A stretch of 64,000 bases of DNA from Mariniblastus fucicola (GCF_008087665.1 NZ_CP042912.1:2480001-2544000); one strand, 5' to 3'. Positions 14,619-26,405 are shown, counted from the first letter of the stretch. Numbers and translations are program-made. The notes: generated from the letters alone by a model not told the origin.

Positions 14619-15392
14619 ATGCCATCCACCGAAACCGAAAACGAATTCTGGTCCGGGATTCCGGAAGAGAAACGTCCGCGGCACATCGCGATGATCATGG
14701 ACGGCAACGGCCGCTGGGCTCAGGAACGATCTCAGCCTCGCGTCAAAGGCCACCAGCAAGGCGCCGAAACCGTTCGCGTCATCACCGAGGAATGTGCACG
14801 GCTGGGGATCGAGCAGCTGACTCTGTACTGTTTGTCCAGCGAGAACTGGAAACGGCCAGAGCTGGAGCTTGAGTTTCTGATGCATTTGCTGACCGAGTAT
14901 CTGGTCAACGAACGCGAGACTCTGAACAAAAACAATATTCGGCTGCAGATCATCGGCCGTCGCGATCGGATTCGGCCCGAAGTTCAGGCCGAAATGGATC
15001 GTAGCATCGAACTGACTTCACAGAACACAGGTCCGACGTTGTGCCTGGCAATCAACTATGGCGGGCGAGCCGAAATCGTGGATGCGATTCGTAGCATCAG
15101 CCAGCGAGTGAAGGATGAAGGGCTGGAGGTCGATGCGATCGATGAACAAATGGTGTCGGAGCATCTGTACACTGCCGGGATGAGCGATCCGGATTTGATG
15201 ATTCGCACGGCAGGAGAAATGCGGATCAGCAATTACTTGCTGTGGCAATTGAGCTATGCGGAGCTATGGGTGACGCAAAAGTATTGGCCCGAGTTCGATA
15301 CCGATGACTTGCGGACCGCGATTCGGGATTACGCGAAACGGAAACGACGTTTTGGCGGGCTGAACCGAAACGAACAGGAGCCATCGTGTTAG
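14619..15392 (+). CDS. uppS: Isoprenyl (undecaprenyl) diphosphate synthase
   Basis: This 257-residue cis-prenyltransferase condenses isopentenyl diphosphate units onto farnesyl diphosphate to make the C55 lipid carrier for peptidoglycan and other polymers. Family signatures are complete: H-I-A-M-I-M-D-G-N-G-R-W-A near the start (catalytic Asp), S-S-E-N-W-K-R-P, and the C-terminal R-T-A-G-E-M-R-I-S-N-Y-L-L-W-Q with S-Y-A-E-L. The stop overlaps the GTG start of cdsA, so the two are translationally coupled. uppS-cdsA is a conserved gene pair across bacteria. Confidence 0.97.
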   Translation: MPSTETENEFWSGIPEEKRPRHIAMIMDGNGRWAQERSQPRVKGHQQGAETVRVITEECARLGIEQLTLYCLSSENWKRPELELEFLMHLLTEYLVNERETLNKNNIRLQIIGRRDRIRPEVQAEMDRSIELTSQNTGPTLCLAINYGGRAEIVDAIRSISQRVKDEGLEVDAIDEQMVSEHLYTAGMSDPDLMIRTAGEMRISNYLLWQLSYAELWVTQKYWPEFDTDDLRTAIRDYAKRKRRFGGLNRNEQEPSC

Positions 15393-16309
15393 GTCGTCGA
15401 CTGGCTTCTGCGGCCGTGCTGATTACGACGATGATCTTGCTGCTGTGGGCTGATTTTTCTCTGGGGCAGCCGGATTCTCTCGGGCGATCTGGTGTGCTTC
15501 TGGCGATTCTGTGCGTCATCATTTCCACCGCCGCCGCGGATGAATTCCATCGGTTGTGGAAAGGCACGGGTTGTCACCCGTCGTGGTTGATGATGGTCGG
15601 CGCCGCGGTGATGGTTTCGATGTCGAACCTGCCAGTGTTTTGGAAAGACTACCCTGCCGATTGCCCAATCGGAAAGCTCGGATGGACGTTGTCGGGAGTC
15701 GGAGCCGCGGTTTTGATCGCCTTCGCCTATGAGATGCTGACTTTCGATCCGGAGTCGGCCAGCGCCGAATCCAATCGCGGGGCGGTGGCGACGCGGATTG
15801 GTAAAAGCTCGTTGGCTTTCGTGTACATCGCGATGCTGTTCGGTTTCGTGCTCTCGCATCGCCAGATTCAGGACAACAATCATCTGGGCGTGGCGGCGAT
15901 CGTATTGATCATCGCCACAACGAAGCTTTCGGATTCATTTGCCTATTTCGTGGGCAAGGCGATTGGTTCGCGCAAGGTCGCGCCAAAGCTCAGCCCGAAC
16001 AAAACCGTCGAAGGAGCTTTCGGAGCCATCGTTGGTGGAATTGTTGGTGCGGCGATCGTGGTGTTTCTGGTATCGCCGTTCATCATTGAGGTCACGATTC
16101 CCAAACCGTGGTGGTGGTTTCTGGTTTACGGCGTGGCGGTGACGCTGGCCGGGATGGTCGGAGATCTGGCCGAGTCTTTGTTGAAGCGCGACGCTCAGAT
16201 CAAGGATTCCAGCAGTTGGCTGCCAGGGCTGGGCGGCGTGTTGGACGTGATCGATTCGCTGGTGTTCGCTGCACCGGTCAGTTTCGTGATCTGGTTGATC
16301 GGAAACTGA
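15386..16309 (+). CDS. cdsA: Phosphatidate cytidylyltransferase
   Basis: CdsA makes CDP-diacylglycerol from phosphatidic acid and CTP, the branch point for phospholipids. The 307-residue protein has about seven to eight membrane helices. Near the C-terminus is the family signature: E-S-L-L-K-R-D-A-Q-I-K-D-S-S-S-W-L-P-G-L, then G-G-V-L-D-V-I-D-S-L, and upstream K-L-S-P-N-K-T-V-E-G. GTG 15386 overlaps the uppS stop by seven bases and has AGGAG just ahead. The usual H-G-G of the signature reads L-G-G here, a small departure. Confidence 0.95.
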   Translation: MLGRRLASAAVLITTMILLLWADFSLGQPDSLGRSGVLLAILCVIISTAAADEFHRLWKGTGCHPSWLMMVGAAVMVSMSNLPVFWKDYPADCPIGKLGWTLSGVGAAVLIAFAYEMLTFDPESASAESNRGAVATRIGKSSLAFVYIAMLFGFVLSHRQIQDNNHLGVAAIVLIIATTKLSDSFAYFVGKAIGSRKVAPKLSPNKTVEGAFGAIVGGIVGAAIVVFLVSPFIIEVTIPKPWWWFLVYGVAVTLAGMVGDLAESLLKRDAQIKDSSSWLPGLGGVLDVIDSLVFAAPVSFVIWLIGN

Positions 16310-16386
16310 AAACGCAACATTGCCGCGGTGCACGTAGCGTCGCATTGCAAACCGCGTTTTGACTCCGTGCCTTCGCAATCAGATCT

Positions 16387-18990
16387 TTAGGCGAAATCCA
16401 ATTGCTCGTTATAGTTTTGGCGGAAGGGCAGTAGATCAAAGACGCTAACCAAATCGTCTCTGTTGTAGTCGAACGCGGGGTTGTAAATGTCGTCACCAAA
16501 CTCTCCCAGCCACGACTGACGAAGGGCCAGCAGGTCAACAACGTTAACGTTCCGGTCGCCATTGGAGTCTCCGTACAGACGGTAAACTCCAGCGGATTTT
16601 GAATCGCCAAACACAAGGTCACCACCGGCGACGCCATTGCCATCGGCATCAAAGCTCTGACCACTGGCGGTTTGAATCTGGTCGCCGAAAACAGTCAACT
16701 GATAGTTGCCGTCCACCAGCGATCCGGATGTTTCTGCGAACATGCCGCTAAAGGTCAGCGTAACGACTGAGCTGCCGGAACTGTTATCGATTCCTGCCGA
16801 CACATCGACGACGCCTCCGTCAGTGCCACGTTTGACGACTTCGAACGGCGTTGATCCCAGAGTCACAATTCCGTCAAATGCGACCACGAAATTGTTCAGC
16901 ATCGAGCGCTGAATTTCGCCGTCAGCAATCGTAAACGTGGTCGATTCCGCATCGTCGATGACTGAGATCAGCAAGTCCTGTTCGTGTGTCACGCTGCCGT
17001 CGCTGGCTTCTACGCGAATCGAGTAGGACGACTGACTTTCGAAGTCGACCATCGTTCCCTGTTTGATGCTCAAACTATCACCCGTGATTTCGAACGAGCC
17101 ATTATCCGCATCGCCCGCGCCGGCCACGAGGGTGTAGCTAAGCGAACTCAAATTCGTATTCGTGGTCGAAAGCAAACCGACTTCCACGGGTCCGCCAGAC
17201 GTGTCGATGTTTTCGCCAAGCTGACTGTTGGAGGCCAGCAGGTATCCAAGGTCAGTGTCTGCACCATCGCCAAACACGTTCGCACCAAGCAACGCCAGTT
17301 CGGAATTCTGGCTCATCGCCCAAGCCCGTCGAACAGCGCTGCCGGCGTCTGGAGTTCCCCAGCCGAACTGCGTGTCGCGACCTGCGGTACCCAAGTCCAT
17401 GGCCGTTTCAATCAGAATGTCTCGGACTTCGACCGAAGTTAAATCTGGATCAACGCTCCACACCAGCGAAGAATATGCGGCAACGACAGGATTCGAGTTC
17501 GAGGTGCCACCAAAGTTTGCGACGCTTCCCGTCGGCCCGATCGAGCGTGTTCGCGACGGCCCAGAGAACGTCAAATTTTCTCCGTAATTGGAATAGCCAG
17601 CCAGCGGAAGCTGAGACGCGTTCTTGTAGCCATCGACGTACTCGAAAACGGGCTCGAGAGCGCCGATCGCCATCACGTTGTCGTAGGTTCCGGCCAGCCG
17701 AGCCACGCCGGCGCTGTAGACAGGATTGCTGGTCGCATCCTCAAGGTCCACACTGCCATTGCCCGCCGCGACGGAATACAGCGTGCTGTCCTGGTAAGTC
17801 GTCAGCAGACTCTGATCCAGACGGCTCAGCCAATACTCTCCCTGAATGCCTCCCTGGAAAACGATTCGGCTGGCAGCGGTGCTGTCGAGAAAGGCGATCG
17901 ATTCGAGGATCGCATCGGTAAGGATGTTGGAGCCGATGTCCGGATGGGTCGATGGGTAAACGTCGATCATCAACGTCGGGCTGTTCCAGTTGATACCAGC
18001 CAGCCCAAAATTGTTATTGGGCTCCGCCACCATAACGCTGGTCGCACGATGACCATGGTCTCCATTCGACACAGACTCGTTGTCGGGCGAAATGAAGTCC
18101 ATATTCGACAAATCAAAATCGCTCGTGGTCGGAGTCCCGCTCGTGAACGGAACGCCCGTGTCAAGCGAAACGATCAAAACTTCATCGGAACCCCGCGTGA
18201 ATCGCCACGCGTCGCCGACGTCACCGGTTGCGATGTCCCATTGCTCGACAAATTGTGGATCGTTGGGCTGCGTCTGCAGCAACACGGTTGAACCGTTTGA
18301 AAACTCAAGTCGCTCAACGCCTTGGAAATAGAGCTCCCGTCCGTCACTGGTCGTCATGTAGTCGTAAACTGAACCCTGGTAGAACGCCTGAGACGTCACA
18401 AATGCATCGCGATCATAGGAAGCCAATGACTCGCCATTGAAATCTGTCACGAGCGTCGAGCTGAAGTTCAAGGCCAGCGTGTCGGTTCCGCCAAGAGCTT
18501 CCAGCACGTAAGCAGAATCGCTGGTGCCCGAGTAGTTGAACGTCGTCCCAAGAAAGCTGCCGACTTCCGTAGTCGTTTGGAGCACATCGATGTCGATGCT
18601 GCTGGAGGTCGCGTGCTGGCCGTCCGACGTCGATGCCACGCCAAAGATTTGCTGTGTGCCGCTGAGGCTGGAGAAGCCTTCGAGGCTGATCAAGGAGTCC
18701 GATTCGTTGGCCGTGAAAAACTCTCCAAGCTTCTGAATGCTTCCGCCGTTCTGGGCGAAGATCTCAACCGCGACCAGACTTCCTGAAGTAACGTCGACGT
18801 CGTAGTCAATGCTGAGGGCGCCCGATTCAAAAACGGTGTCCGTCGTCAGATCCTGCGATGCGTCCAGAACCGAGAAGTCCAGAAAGTTCGCCGCCAAAGG
18901 GTTCTTCAATTCCAGCTTCGCAAAGTTCAGCGGCGAATTGGCGTTGCGTGACGGACGGCGACGTTGAGAAGATTTTGTTAGGCGAAACAT
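16387..18990 (-). CDS. Secreted subtilisin-like serine protease with dockerin-type C-terminus
   Basis: The 867-residue protein has an S8 catalytic triad: D277 (V-S-L-D-T-G-V), His in D-H-G-H-R-A-T-S (312-317) and S497 (F-G-G-T-S-N-S-N-P), with the oxyanion Asn at A-G-N-G (about 411). After the protease domain come a cadherin-like segment (Y-T-L-V-A-G, F-E-I-T-G-D-S-L), an Ig-like domain, and two Ca-binding repeats of dockerin type (G-D-S-N-G-D-R-N-V-N-V-V-D and D-Y-N-R-D-D-L-V-S-V-F-D). The basic N-terminus R-R-R-P-S-R followed by K-N-P-L-A-A resembles the R-R-x..LE-x-R-x-L-L-A leader common in large planctomycete exoproteins. Its neighbours (cdsA, RND pump) give no hint of a substrate. Confidence 0.87.
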   Translation of the reverse strand: MFRLTKSSQRRRPSRNANSPLNFAKLELKNPLAANFLDFSVLDASQDLTTDTVFESGALSIDYDVDVTSGSLVAVEIFAQNGGSIQKLGEFFTANESDSLISLEGFSSLSGTQQIFGVASTSDGQHATSSSIDIDVLQTTTEVGSFLGTTFNYSGTSDSAYVLEALGGTDTLALNFSSTLVTDFNGESLASYDRDAFVTSQAFYQGSVYDYMTTSDGRELYFQGVERLEFSNGSTVLLQTQPNDPQFVEQWDIATGDVGDAWRFTRGSDEVLIVSLDTGVPFTSGTPTTSDFDLSNMDFISPDNESVSNGDHGHRATSVMVAEPNNNFGLAGINWNSPTLMIDVYPSTHPDIGSNILTDAILESIAFLDSTAASRIVFQGGIQGEYWLSRLDQSLLTTYQDSTLYSVAAGNGSVDLEDATSNPVYSAGVARLAGTYDNVMAIGALEPVFEYVDGYKNASQLPLAGYSNYGENLTFSGPSRTRSIGPTGSVANFGGTSNSNPVVAAYSSLVWSVDPDLTSVEVRDILIETAMDLGTAGRDTQFGWGTPDAGSAVRRAWAMSQNSELALLGANVFGDGADTDLGYLLASNSQLGENIDTSGGPVEVGLLSTTNTNLSSLSYTLVAGAGDADNGSFEITGDSLSIKQGTMVDFESQSSYSIRVEASDGSVTHEQDLLISVIDDAESTTFTIADGEIQRSMLNNFVVAFDGIVTLGSTPFEVVKRGTDGGVVDVSAGIDNSSGSSVVTLTFSGMFAETSGSLVDGNYQLTVFGDQIQTASGQSFDADGNGVAGGDLVFGDSKSAGVYRLYGDSNGDRNVNVVDLLALRQSWLGEFGDDIYNPAFDYNRDDLVSVFDLLPFRQNYNEQLDFA

Positions 18991-19170
18991 GGAACCTCAA
19001 GGACGTTCTATAAAGAGAGTGTCGGGCAGAGAGCGAGCTACAGCGATCGCGTCACCGTTCGTCGAGAAAGCATCGATTCAACGGTAATGCTTGACCCTGG
19101 AGGTGTCAAGCTTTTTGGCTAAACAGCCATTGCCCTGTCCGCCATGTTCTGATGAAGAATCAGAGAAGGC

Positions 19171-22100
19171 TTACGCGCCGGTTACTCTTTTCCACAGGGA
19201 CTGCAGGTCTTCCTGGATCATGTACAGGCACGGAACCAGCACAAGGATGATCGCGGTTGAGAACAGAATCCCAAAGCCCAGGGATATCGCCATCGGGATG
19301 ATGTACTGGGCCTGCAACGATTCTTCAAAGATCAGCGGCATCAATCCGCCAAACGTCGTCAGCGTCGTCAACAGGATCGGCCGAAAGCGACGCACGCCTG
19401 CCAGCGAGATCGATTCGAGCGCCGAGTGTTCGCCGCGCATTCGGTTCGCGTAGTCGATCATGATCAGCGAATCATTGATCACGACTCCTGAAAGTGCGAT
19501 CACGCCCATCACGCTGACCAATGAAATGTCATAGCCCAAAATGATGTGGCCGATGAGGGCTCCTACCATCCCGAACGGAATCGCCACGATAACGATCAAA
19601 GGTTGAACGTAACGTCGGAACGCGATCGCCAGCAGTGAATAGATCACCGCCAACGCCAATGCGAAATGGCTCCAGAGAGTCGACGTCGCGTCTCGCATTT
19701 CTGCATTGCTACCGGAGAAGTCCCAGGTGATGCCCGGGAAGTCATCACGAAGCCGCGGCAGTTCGTTCGCCTGGAGTGCCGCGATCACCTGATTGACGGC
19801 ACCGGGAGGTTCGGCATCCATTGAGACGCTGATCACGCGTCGTCCATTGCGGCGGTTGATGCGATTGAACGCCTGAGCCTCCTCGACTTCCGCGACGTCC
19901 ATCAGGGGGACTTCGGAACCGTCGGGAGTTTGGATGATCAAATCTTCGAGATTGTGCAGATTCTTTCGCTGCTCCTCCGGCAACTTGACGCGGACTTCAA
20001 TCTCATTCATGCCTCGCAGCAATCGCAACGCCAACGAGCCAAAGAACGCTCCTCGAAGTTGATCGCCAAGGTTCTCGTCCGTCAGCCCAAGTGCGCGGCC
20101 TTCGGGTCGAAGCTTAAAGTCGAATTGCGTTTTGCCGCGATCGTAGTTGTCGTTCACGTCTCGCGTGTTCGAGTACGCTTTGACGCGTTCAACCAACGCA
20201 GCGGTCGCCTTTTCCAGAACATCGATATCGCTGTGGCTCAAGTCCACGCTTATGTCGCGGCGATGGCCCCCGGGACCACGTTCGGCGCGAAAGCTGATTT
20301 GGGAAACGCCAGGCAAATCACCAATTTCCTGACGCCACAGTTCGATGACTTCCTTGGACGTCATGTCGCGTTCGTTCGGCGGCTTCATCACGATTTCGAC
20401 ATCGATAAAGCCTTCTCCGCGAACGTTTGTCTTGATGCCTTCCGCGCAACGATACAGATCGTGTTTGTCAAACATTTCCAGGCTGGCCGTGGTCACCGCA
20501 TTGGCGATCGCAGCCGCCTGGTCCGGAGTCGTTCCGGTCGGCATCCGCACACCGGCTTCGATTTCATTCGCGGAAACTTCCGGCATCAGAACCATGCCCA
20601 TGTGGGAGCTGAGCGCGTAACCTCCAAGGATCAACAGCGACGCCAACGCCAGGCTGGCCGTGATGTAGCGAAACTTCAGGCAGAACTTCAGCAGCGGTTG
20701 ATAGAGCAAATCCACCAATCGGCTAAACATTCGGCCGAACCAGCGCTGTTGTCCGGCTGATTCCGACTCGCCCTTTTTCCGACGGATGTGAGCAAGGTGA
20801 GCAGGCAAAATGAACAGCGACTCGATCAGCGAAAGCGCCAACACGATGATCACCACCCACGGCAACGGGCTCCAGAACTTTCCCGTTTCGCCAGGAATGA
20901 ACATCAAAGGGATGAACGCCACGATGTTCGTCAGAATGCTGAACGTCACCGGTCCGGAGACTTCTCTCGTGCCGACAATCGCAGCCGTTTCCAGGCTGGA
21001 TTCGGTTTGGCGTTTTTCGTAAACGTTTTCTCCAACCACGACCGCGTCGTCGACCACGATCCCGAGGACCACGAGAAAACCGAATAGCGAAATCATGTTG
21101 ATGCTGACGCCAAACATCGGCAGTAGCAAAATCCCGCCGATGAAGGAAACGACCATCCCCATCATTACCCAGAACGCCAGTCGGATTTCCAGGAACAGCG
21201 CAAGTATGGAGAACACAATCACGACGGCCATCATCGCATTCTTGATCACCAGCCAAAGTCGGCTTTCGAACTCCTTGGCGTTGTTCAGATCAATTCGCCA
21301 CGCGACCCCTGGTGGTAGCTGCGACTCAAAGTTCGCCATCGTTTCCTCAACCGCGGCGGCGACGTCCTGAGGCGACTGCGAACCGACGCGATAGATTTCC
21401 AGCTCAACGGAAGGCGTCTGATTGAACTGGGAGTGAAAACCGGCTTCTTCAAATCCGTCGCGAACCTCGGCGATGTCTCCCAGTTTTACAACCTGGCCGC
21501 CGCGACCGGAGACGATTTCGATCCCAGCAAACTCGTCCGCCCACTGTTTCCTGGCCTTCACTCGCAACAAAATTTCGCCCGAGTTCGACTGGACCGATCC
21601 GGCTGCAACGTCCTGGCTGGATCGGCGGATCACGTTTGCGATGTCGGACAACGTCAGCCCATATTCGCGTAGCGTTTGCCGCGGAATTTCAACATGCGTC
21701 ACGTAGGGCGGAGCCCGCCAGAACTCAATTTGAGTGATGTCTTCATGAGCCTGAAGTTGATCGCGGAGTTGCTCTCCCAGTTTTCGCAACGCCTTGATTT
21801 CGATGTTGCCGAAGAGATTCAGCGCCATGACTTCTTTTTGCTCAGACGCCAAACGAACTTCCGGCTGTTCAATCTGGTCCGGGAATGTTCGAATCCGGTT
21901 AACCGCCTGGTCGATGTCCTGATAGACCTTCATCCGCGGTTCGCCAGCGACGATTTGAGCCTCGACGTAGGCGCGACCTTCTCTGGCGTAACTGGTGATT
22001 TCACGAATGCCTTCGACTTCGCGAAGCGCCTGTTCGATTGGTCGCAGGATGCCCTGTTCGACTTCTTCCGGCGCGGCTCCCGGATAACCGACGCTGATCT

Positions 22101-22266
22101 CAACGCTGTCCAGCAGGAAGTTGGGAAATACTTCTTTTTGAATCGTGAACGTTGACCAAATTCCGCCGCCAAGCAGTAGAACCATCAACAGGTTGGCCGC
22201 GATGGAGTTTCTTGTCATCCATGCGATCGGGCCAAACCGTTCGGGAGCGTCGCTTTCTTTAAGCAT
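19171..22266 (-). CDS. RND efflux pump, inner-membrane permease
   Basis: A 1031-residue proton-driven pump of the HAE-type RND family that exports drugs or other toxic compounds through a tripartite channel. Typical features: an N-terminal helix after R-N-S-I-A-A-N-L, two large periplasmic loops, twelve membrane helices, and [12 protein letters not shown] and [14 protein letters not shown] motifs (the latter in TM4, with the proton-relay Asp pair). It is the last gene of a three-gene operon (outer-membrane factor, adaptor, pump), about 100 bp after the adaptor stop. The substrate cannot be told from sequence. Confidence 0.94.
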   Translation of the reverse strand: MLKESDAPERFGPIAWMTRNSIAANLLMVLLLGGGIWSTFTIQKEVFPNFLLDSVEISVGYPGAAPEEVEQGILRPIEQALREVEGIREITSYAREGRAYVEAQIVAGEPRMKVYQDIDQAVNRIRTFPDQIEQPEVRLASEQKEVMALNLFGNIEIKALRKLGEQLRDQLQAHEDITQIEFWRAPPYVTHVEIPRQTLREYGLTLSDIANVIRRSSQDVAAGSVQSNSGEILLRVKARKQWADEFAGIEIVSGRGGQVVKLGDIAEVRDGFEEAGFHSQFNQTPSVELEIYRVGSQSPQDVAAAVEETMANFESQLPPGVAWRIDLNNAKEFESRLWLVIKNAMMAVVIVFSILALFLEIRLAFWVMMGMVVSFIGGILLLPMFGVSINMISLFGFLVVLGIVVDDAVVVGENVYEKRQTESSLETAAIVGTREVSGPVTFSILTNIVAFIPLMFIPGETGKFWSPLPWVVIIVLALSLIESLFILPAHLAHIRRKKGESESAGQQRWFGRMFSRLVDLLYQPLLKFCLKFRYITASLALASLLILGGYALSSHMGMVLMPEVSANEIEAGVRMPTGTTPDQAAAIANAVTTASLEMFDKHDLYRCAEGIKTNVRGEGFIDVEIVMKPPNERDMTSKEVIELWRQEIGDLPGVSQISFRAERGPGGHRRDISVDLSHSDIDVLEKATAALVERVKAYSNTRDVNDNYDRGKTQFDFKLRPEGRALGLTDENLGDQLRGAFFGSLALRLLRGMNEIEVRVKLPEEQRKNLHNLEDLIIQTPDGSEVPLMDVAEVEEAQAFNRINRRNGRRVISVSMDAEPPGAVNQVIAALQANELPRLRDDFPGITWDFSGSNAEMRDATSTLWSHFALALAVIYSLLAIAFRRYVQPLIVIVAIPFGMVGALIGHIILGYDISLVSVMGVIALSGVVINDSLIMIDYANRMRGEHSALESISLAGVRRFRPILLTTLTTFGGLMPLIFEESLQAQYIIPMAISLGFGILFSTAIILVLVPCLYMIQEDLQSLWKRVTGA

Positions 22267-22368
22267 CAGTTCTGTCTCCCGGGAAAATTATGGCGATACG
22301 GGGCGCGTTCGATTCAGCTGTTTGAATTGGCGCGAGAAGGGGTGTGAAGATTGTCAGTTCGCGGCCAG

Positions 22369-23574
22369 TCACTTGGACGCTCCTCGCTTCTTCAGTCCGA
22401 TACCTTCGGCAGGCGTCGCCAGCGTCGAAATGACCACCTCGTCACCATCCACCAAACCGTCACTGATATAGGCGAATTCACTGTCGCGGTACTCAACGGT
22501 TACCGGCTGAATCTCCAGCTTGCCGTCTCGCATCGCCCAAACCGTGTCCTCGTCACGCACATACTCGCGATCCAGCCGAACGACTCGTTCCACAGCCTTG
22601 CCCTGAATCTCGGTCGTCAAAAGCGAATCCAGAATCAGCGGCGGGGCTCCGTTGTCCCGTCCGAGTGGATCTTCGACAATGATCATCACGCGAGCCAATC
22701 GAGTCTGTTCGTCCAGCGTTCCGATCAGCCGCGAGACACGTCCTTCGCGGGTTATGTCGGGGCCCCACGCATCAGGATTCCGCAGCGTCACTTTCGAACC
22801 GCCGATCTCTTTTTCGTCTGGCAGTTCGACCCAGCGAAGACTGCGAATCGGCACCGACGCCATCACCCAATATTGTTCCAGGCCGACCAGTTGCCCCAGA
22901 TCATTGCCCGGGCTGACTTGTGATCCGACGTTCACCGACCGGTCCAAAACCTGTGAGTCAAACGGCGCGTAGATTGTGGCTCGTTCCAGATCAAGCTGGG
23001 CCCGCTCAACCGCTGCCTCTGCAGCCGAAACTTCGGCTTTGATCGACGCGATCTGTGGCTCTCGCAAAACCAGCCCACGGTTCGTTCCATCGATGGAATC
23101 CTCAAGCAGCTTAAGCTCCTTTTCCGCCAGACGTTGGCGAGCCTTTTCAATCTCCATCGAAGCCTTGGCTTGTTCCAGTTCGCTCTTGCTGATGGACAAC
23201 GCGTTCTCGAAATCGGCAGGATCGATGCGAAGCAACAGGTCTCCCTTGCCAATCATTCCGCCCGGAACGAACGCATCAGCAAGCTCGACCACCTGACCAC
23301 TGACACGCGGCCGCAGGCTGATCTGTTGAGCCGGCCGTACTGTGCCCAGAACGGAAACCGCGGGCGAGTAGGTGCCGTAGTTCACGGTAATTGTGTCCAC
23401 TAGCGCCGACGACTTCCGTGTCGAATTGGCTTTCTCAGCCACCGGTTCGGTGCGGTTGATCACGACGATTGCATACGCGGCTCCGGAAAGAATGGCCGCG
23501 CAGACGATGGCATTGAACACGATGCGCAGCCATCGAACCCCGGATCTGGTTCGTTGATCTGAGCTTTCATTCAT
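22369..23574 (-). CDS. RND efflux periplasmic adaptor (membrane fusion protein)
   Basis: ATG 23574 overlaps the stop of the upstream outer-membrane factor gene by eight bases (ATGAATGA), so this start gives coupled translation; a longer open frame inside that gene is rejected. The 401-residue product has one N-terminal membrane anchor ([19 protein letters not shown]). A lipoyl/barrel-sandwich domain ([17 protein letters not shown]) follows, then a helical hairpin (about 150-225) and beta-barrel domains. It bridges the inner-membrane pump and the outer-membrane channel. Confidence 0.93.
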   Translation of the reverse strand: MNESSDQRTRSGVRWLRIVFNAIVCAAILSGAAYAIVVINRTEPVAEKANSTRKSSALVDTITVNYGTYSPAVSVLGTVRPAQQISLRPRVSGQVVELADAFVPGGMIGKGDLLLRIDPADFENALSISKSELEQAKASMEIEKARQRLAEKELKLLEDSIDGTNRGLVLREPQIASIKAEVSAAEAAVERAQLDLERATIYAPFDSQVLDRSVNVGSQVSPGNDLGQLVGLEQYWVMASVPIRSLRWVELPDEKEIGGSKVTLRNPDAWGPDITREGRVSRLIGTLDEQTRLARVMIIVEDPLGRDNGAPPLILDSLLTTEIQGKAVERVVRLDREYVRDEDTVWAMRDGKLEIQPVTVEYRDSEFAYISDGLVDGDEVVISTLATPAEGIGLKKRGASK

Positions 23575-25267
23575 TGTTTGTGGTTCCGCGGAGTCGTTCC
23601 AGCAACGGGATTTCCTGAGGATTGGCATCAGGAGCGACAGGAGTCTTCGATCTGTTCACACGCGTTTGGCCAAATCGCGATTCATCAACTCCTGATTCCT
23701 CAGGGAGCAGATCGGAAAAGCGATCGGAGCCAAATGGCTCACGGCCTGGCGGATCCAGATTCGGATCCACGTTCGCCGTGTTGATCGGTTCGTTCACGCC
23801 GACGGTTCGACTATCAACATCGAAGATCGGTTGGTCGTTTCCAACGGCTGCGTTTTCAATTCTAAAATCATCCACTGCGAAATCTTCACCCTCAACGTTA
23901 GTCGCTTCAATGCTGCCGGCCAGCGCCAAATACAGCGACACCCGAATCAATCTCAGATCCAGCTGAGCACTCAACAGCCGGCGTTGCAGGCTCTGCTGGC
24001 CCGTGATCGCGCTCAGCACATCCAGATACTCGACGTCGCCAATGAGATACTGTTCGCGAAGCTGAATCGACGCCTGTCCAGCCAGTTTGACTTGTTCCTC
24101 AAGATGTTCAATCTGCTTCAGCTGATATTTTTCCTGAGCCAACGCATCTTCGACCTCGCGAAAAGCCACCAAAACGGACTGTGCGTAGTCGTTGAACAGC
24201 TGATACTTGACCGCTCGATTCCGCTCGACCTCGGCTCGTCGCTGACCGCCATCAAACAGCGGAGCAATCAACTGGCCTCCCAATGAAACAAACCAGTCCT
24301 TAAAAAGTTCTTCCGGATTCTCGGCGATGTTCTGAATTGAGCCACCCAAATTCAGTCGCGGGTACTGGGCGCTGATCGCGGACGCAAGATCCTTGTCCGC
24401 GGCCATCAGTGCGTAATAATTCCGTTGGATATCCGGTCTTCGCAGAAGCAGTTCCGACGGAAACCCCGTGGTCGGCAGCGGTGGCATTTCTGGAAACAGC
24501 GTTCCCGATTCGTAGCTGGCCAGTTGCGGCATGTCGCCAAGCAGCACCGCCAATTGATGTTCGAGGACTTCGACTTGAAGCTCGACGACGACTTCCTGTT
24601 CCAGCGTGGACTCCAGAAGTTGACGTTGCCGCAACACATCAGCACTGCGGATCAGCCCCAGCCTGAAACGTTCTTCCTGCAATTCCAATCCGGTACGATT
24701 CGTCTTGATCTGCTCTTCCAGCAACTTAGCCTGCGCGTGAGCCTCGATCAGCGAAAACCAGACGCTGGTGATCTCGGCAGTGAGAGCCAGGGCTCCCGTG
24801 TGATAGTCCCAGCACTCGGCGATCGCGCGAAGCCGCTGAGCTTCGACTCGAGATTCGATCTCGCCCCACAAGTCGACTGGATAGCTGGCGTCGAGTCCGA
24901 AGTTGTAGGTCTCGCCGTTTTCGCCTGGCCCCATGTCGCTCCCGAAGCCAAGGATCCCGTCGATGTCCGGCCAGAAATCGGACGCTTCTCGCTGCGTGAC
25001 GGCACGCGCGGCCTGGACTCGATATGTTGCCGACGCAAGTGAGTAGTTGTTGGTCAACGCGTCGTTGATCTGCAGATCCAGTTGCGGATCTTCGAACGCC
25101 GTCCACCATCGATTCGGCGCAATGTCACTTCCGCTTTCGGTAAACTCAGGCGACGTGTGCAGCGTCGGAATTGGACCTCGCGTGTTGCGGTCTGCGCAAC
25201 CGCCGACCAACAGCATAACCAGTAGCCATTGGGCGACTCGAAGATTCATTTTGTGGATTCGGTTCAT
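23567..25267 (-). CDS. Outer-membrane efflux lipoprotein (TolC/NodT-like)
   Basis: First gene of the efflux operon, 566 residues. The leader [18 protein letters not shown] ends in a lipobox (V-G-G-C), so it is a lipoprotein; ATG 25267 or ATG 25249 may be the start. Two OEP repeats follow, with the usual long helices ([12 protein letters not shown], and [18 protein letters not shown]). The last 110 residues (P-I-F-D-V-D through R-G-T-T-N-N-E) are an extra Pro/Asp-rich tail not usual for this family. Trimers form the outer-membrane channel. Confidence 0.9.
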   Translation of the reverse strand: MNRIHKMNLRVAQWLLVMLLVGGCADRNTRGPIPTLHTSPEFTESGSDIAPNRWWTAFEDPQLDLQINDALTNNYSLASATYRVQAARAVTQREASDFWPDIDGILGFGSDMGPGENGETYNFGLDASYPVDLWGEIESRVEAQRLRAIAECWDYHTGALALTAEITSVWFSLIEAHAQAKLLEEQIKTNRTGLELQEERFRLGLIRSADVLRQRQLLESTLEQEVVVELQVEVLEHQLAVLLGDMPQLASYESGTLFPEMPPLPTTGFPSELLLRRPDIQRNYYALMAADKDLASAISAQYPRLNLGGSIQNIAENPEELFKDWFVSLGGQLIAPLFDGGQRRAEVERNRAVKYQLFNDYAQSVLVAFREVEDALAQEKYQLKQIEHLEEQVKLAGQASIQLREQYLIGDVEYLDVLSAITGQQSLQRRLLSAQLDLRLIRVSLYLALAGSIEATNVEGEDFAVDDFRIENAAVGNDQPIFDVDSRTVGVNEPINTANVDPNLDPPGREPFGSDRFSDLLPEESGVDESRFGQTRVNRSKTPVAPDANPQEIPLLERLRGTTNNE

Positions 25268-25540
25268 GCCACATGTTTGCGGTTTGGAAATTCACATCGC
25301 GACGGTCCGCGCGCAAGCGTGCTATGCGAGGACTTGTCCAACACTCGTTTACTGAAATGCTCAAGATGAGGCAATAGAAACCCGCGACGGTGAGGGAAGG
25401 GAGTGTGCCGCTGGATGCGTCAGGCTTCCGTTTCACGGGCATGACGGCAGTTATCGGGTTGGAATCGATTTCAATGGCGCCAATTCGTTGCGAAATAATG
25501 GCCCTTTAGTTAGCATTTGTGTAGTCAAATGAAAGGCAAC

Positions 25541-26308
25541 ATGAAAACAAAAACTAATCTGGTACTGTTGGTCGCGATACTGTTTGCGGCCTGCGATTCA
25601 CTGGCCGCTCACGATGGGAAGCGACTCGACATCGTCGTGATCAACAATCAACTTTATGCGCAAGGCTATCTCAGCGGAACGGATCCGATCGATGATGGCG
25701 GCGGGATCGTGCGGCCCTACCTCAACGTGGTGCACGGTCATCTCTCCAACGTGGGATCGACGATCGCCAACTCGACGCTTCCGGGATTCGATCTCGACCT
25801 CGACAATGCGCCGCAACTTCTTGGCCACGACCTGACGCTGTCGCTGATGGGGGCAGGGAAGTGGGACGAACCGCCGCGGCAGGATGGAACCGGGCTGGCT
25901 CAGGATTTCGGCACTCCAGTCCTTTCAGATCTTAGCGTCGGTGAACTGCTCAGCATCAGCTTTCGCATAGAAAGCATCTCGACCGACAACCCTGGATCGA
26001 TCACGTTGGGTAGTGACATTTCAGAAGACTTGCCCGACCTTGATCCAACTTACGAGGTCAACCTGCAGCCTGACAATGTGATCTACTTTCTGGAGTGGGA
26101 GCTTTCGACTTCCAATCCCGACATTCTGGCCAGCGAAACCATTTACACGATCCACTCACCGCCTGGCGTTGGGCCGGAAGAGCGATTGCATTTCCAGTCG
26201 TTGGCGCTCGAACGACATTTCGGAATCCAGGCGGTGCCTGAGCCCGGATCCGTTTGTTTGATTGCACTTGCGGGTGCTTCGCTGCTGATGGTGCGACGGC
26301 GATCGTAG
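25541..26308 (+). CDS. PEP-CTERM sorting-domain protein
   Basis: The 255-residue secreted protein starts at ATG 25541 behind AAAGG (ATG 25529 is possible). The signal peptide is M-K-T-K-T-N-L-V-L-L-V-A-I-L-F-A-A-C. The C-terminus has the PEP-CTERM signal: V-P-E-P-G-S, a short hydrophobic stretch (L-I-A-L-A-G-A-S-L-L-M), then R-R-R-S. The middle region is beta-rich and matches nothing I recognise. In other bacteria such proteins are processed by exosortase and end up in or on the outer surface. No exosortase is in this window. Confidence 0.85.
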   Translation: MKTKTNLVLLVAILFAACDSLAAHDGKRLDIVVINNQLYAQGYLSGTDPIDDGGGIVRPYLNVVHGHLSNVGSTIANSTLPGFDLDLDNAPQLLGHDLTLSLMGAGKWDEPPRQDGTGLAQDFGTPVLSDLSVGELLSISFRIESISTDNPGSITLGSDISEDLPDLDPTYEVNLQPDNVIYFLEWELSTSNPDILASETIYTIHSPPGVGPEERLHFQSLALERHFGIQAVPEPGSVCLIALAGASLLMVRRRS

Positions 26309-26405
26309 TTCGGTTTTAACTGGCCGCGTACCATCCATCCGCCGGTTCATGTCGGCGGAGGTGCCACTCATTTCTGTTTCCAATACTTTCGCAGAAAGTC
26401 TTTCG

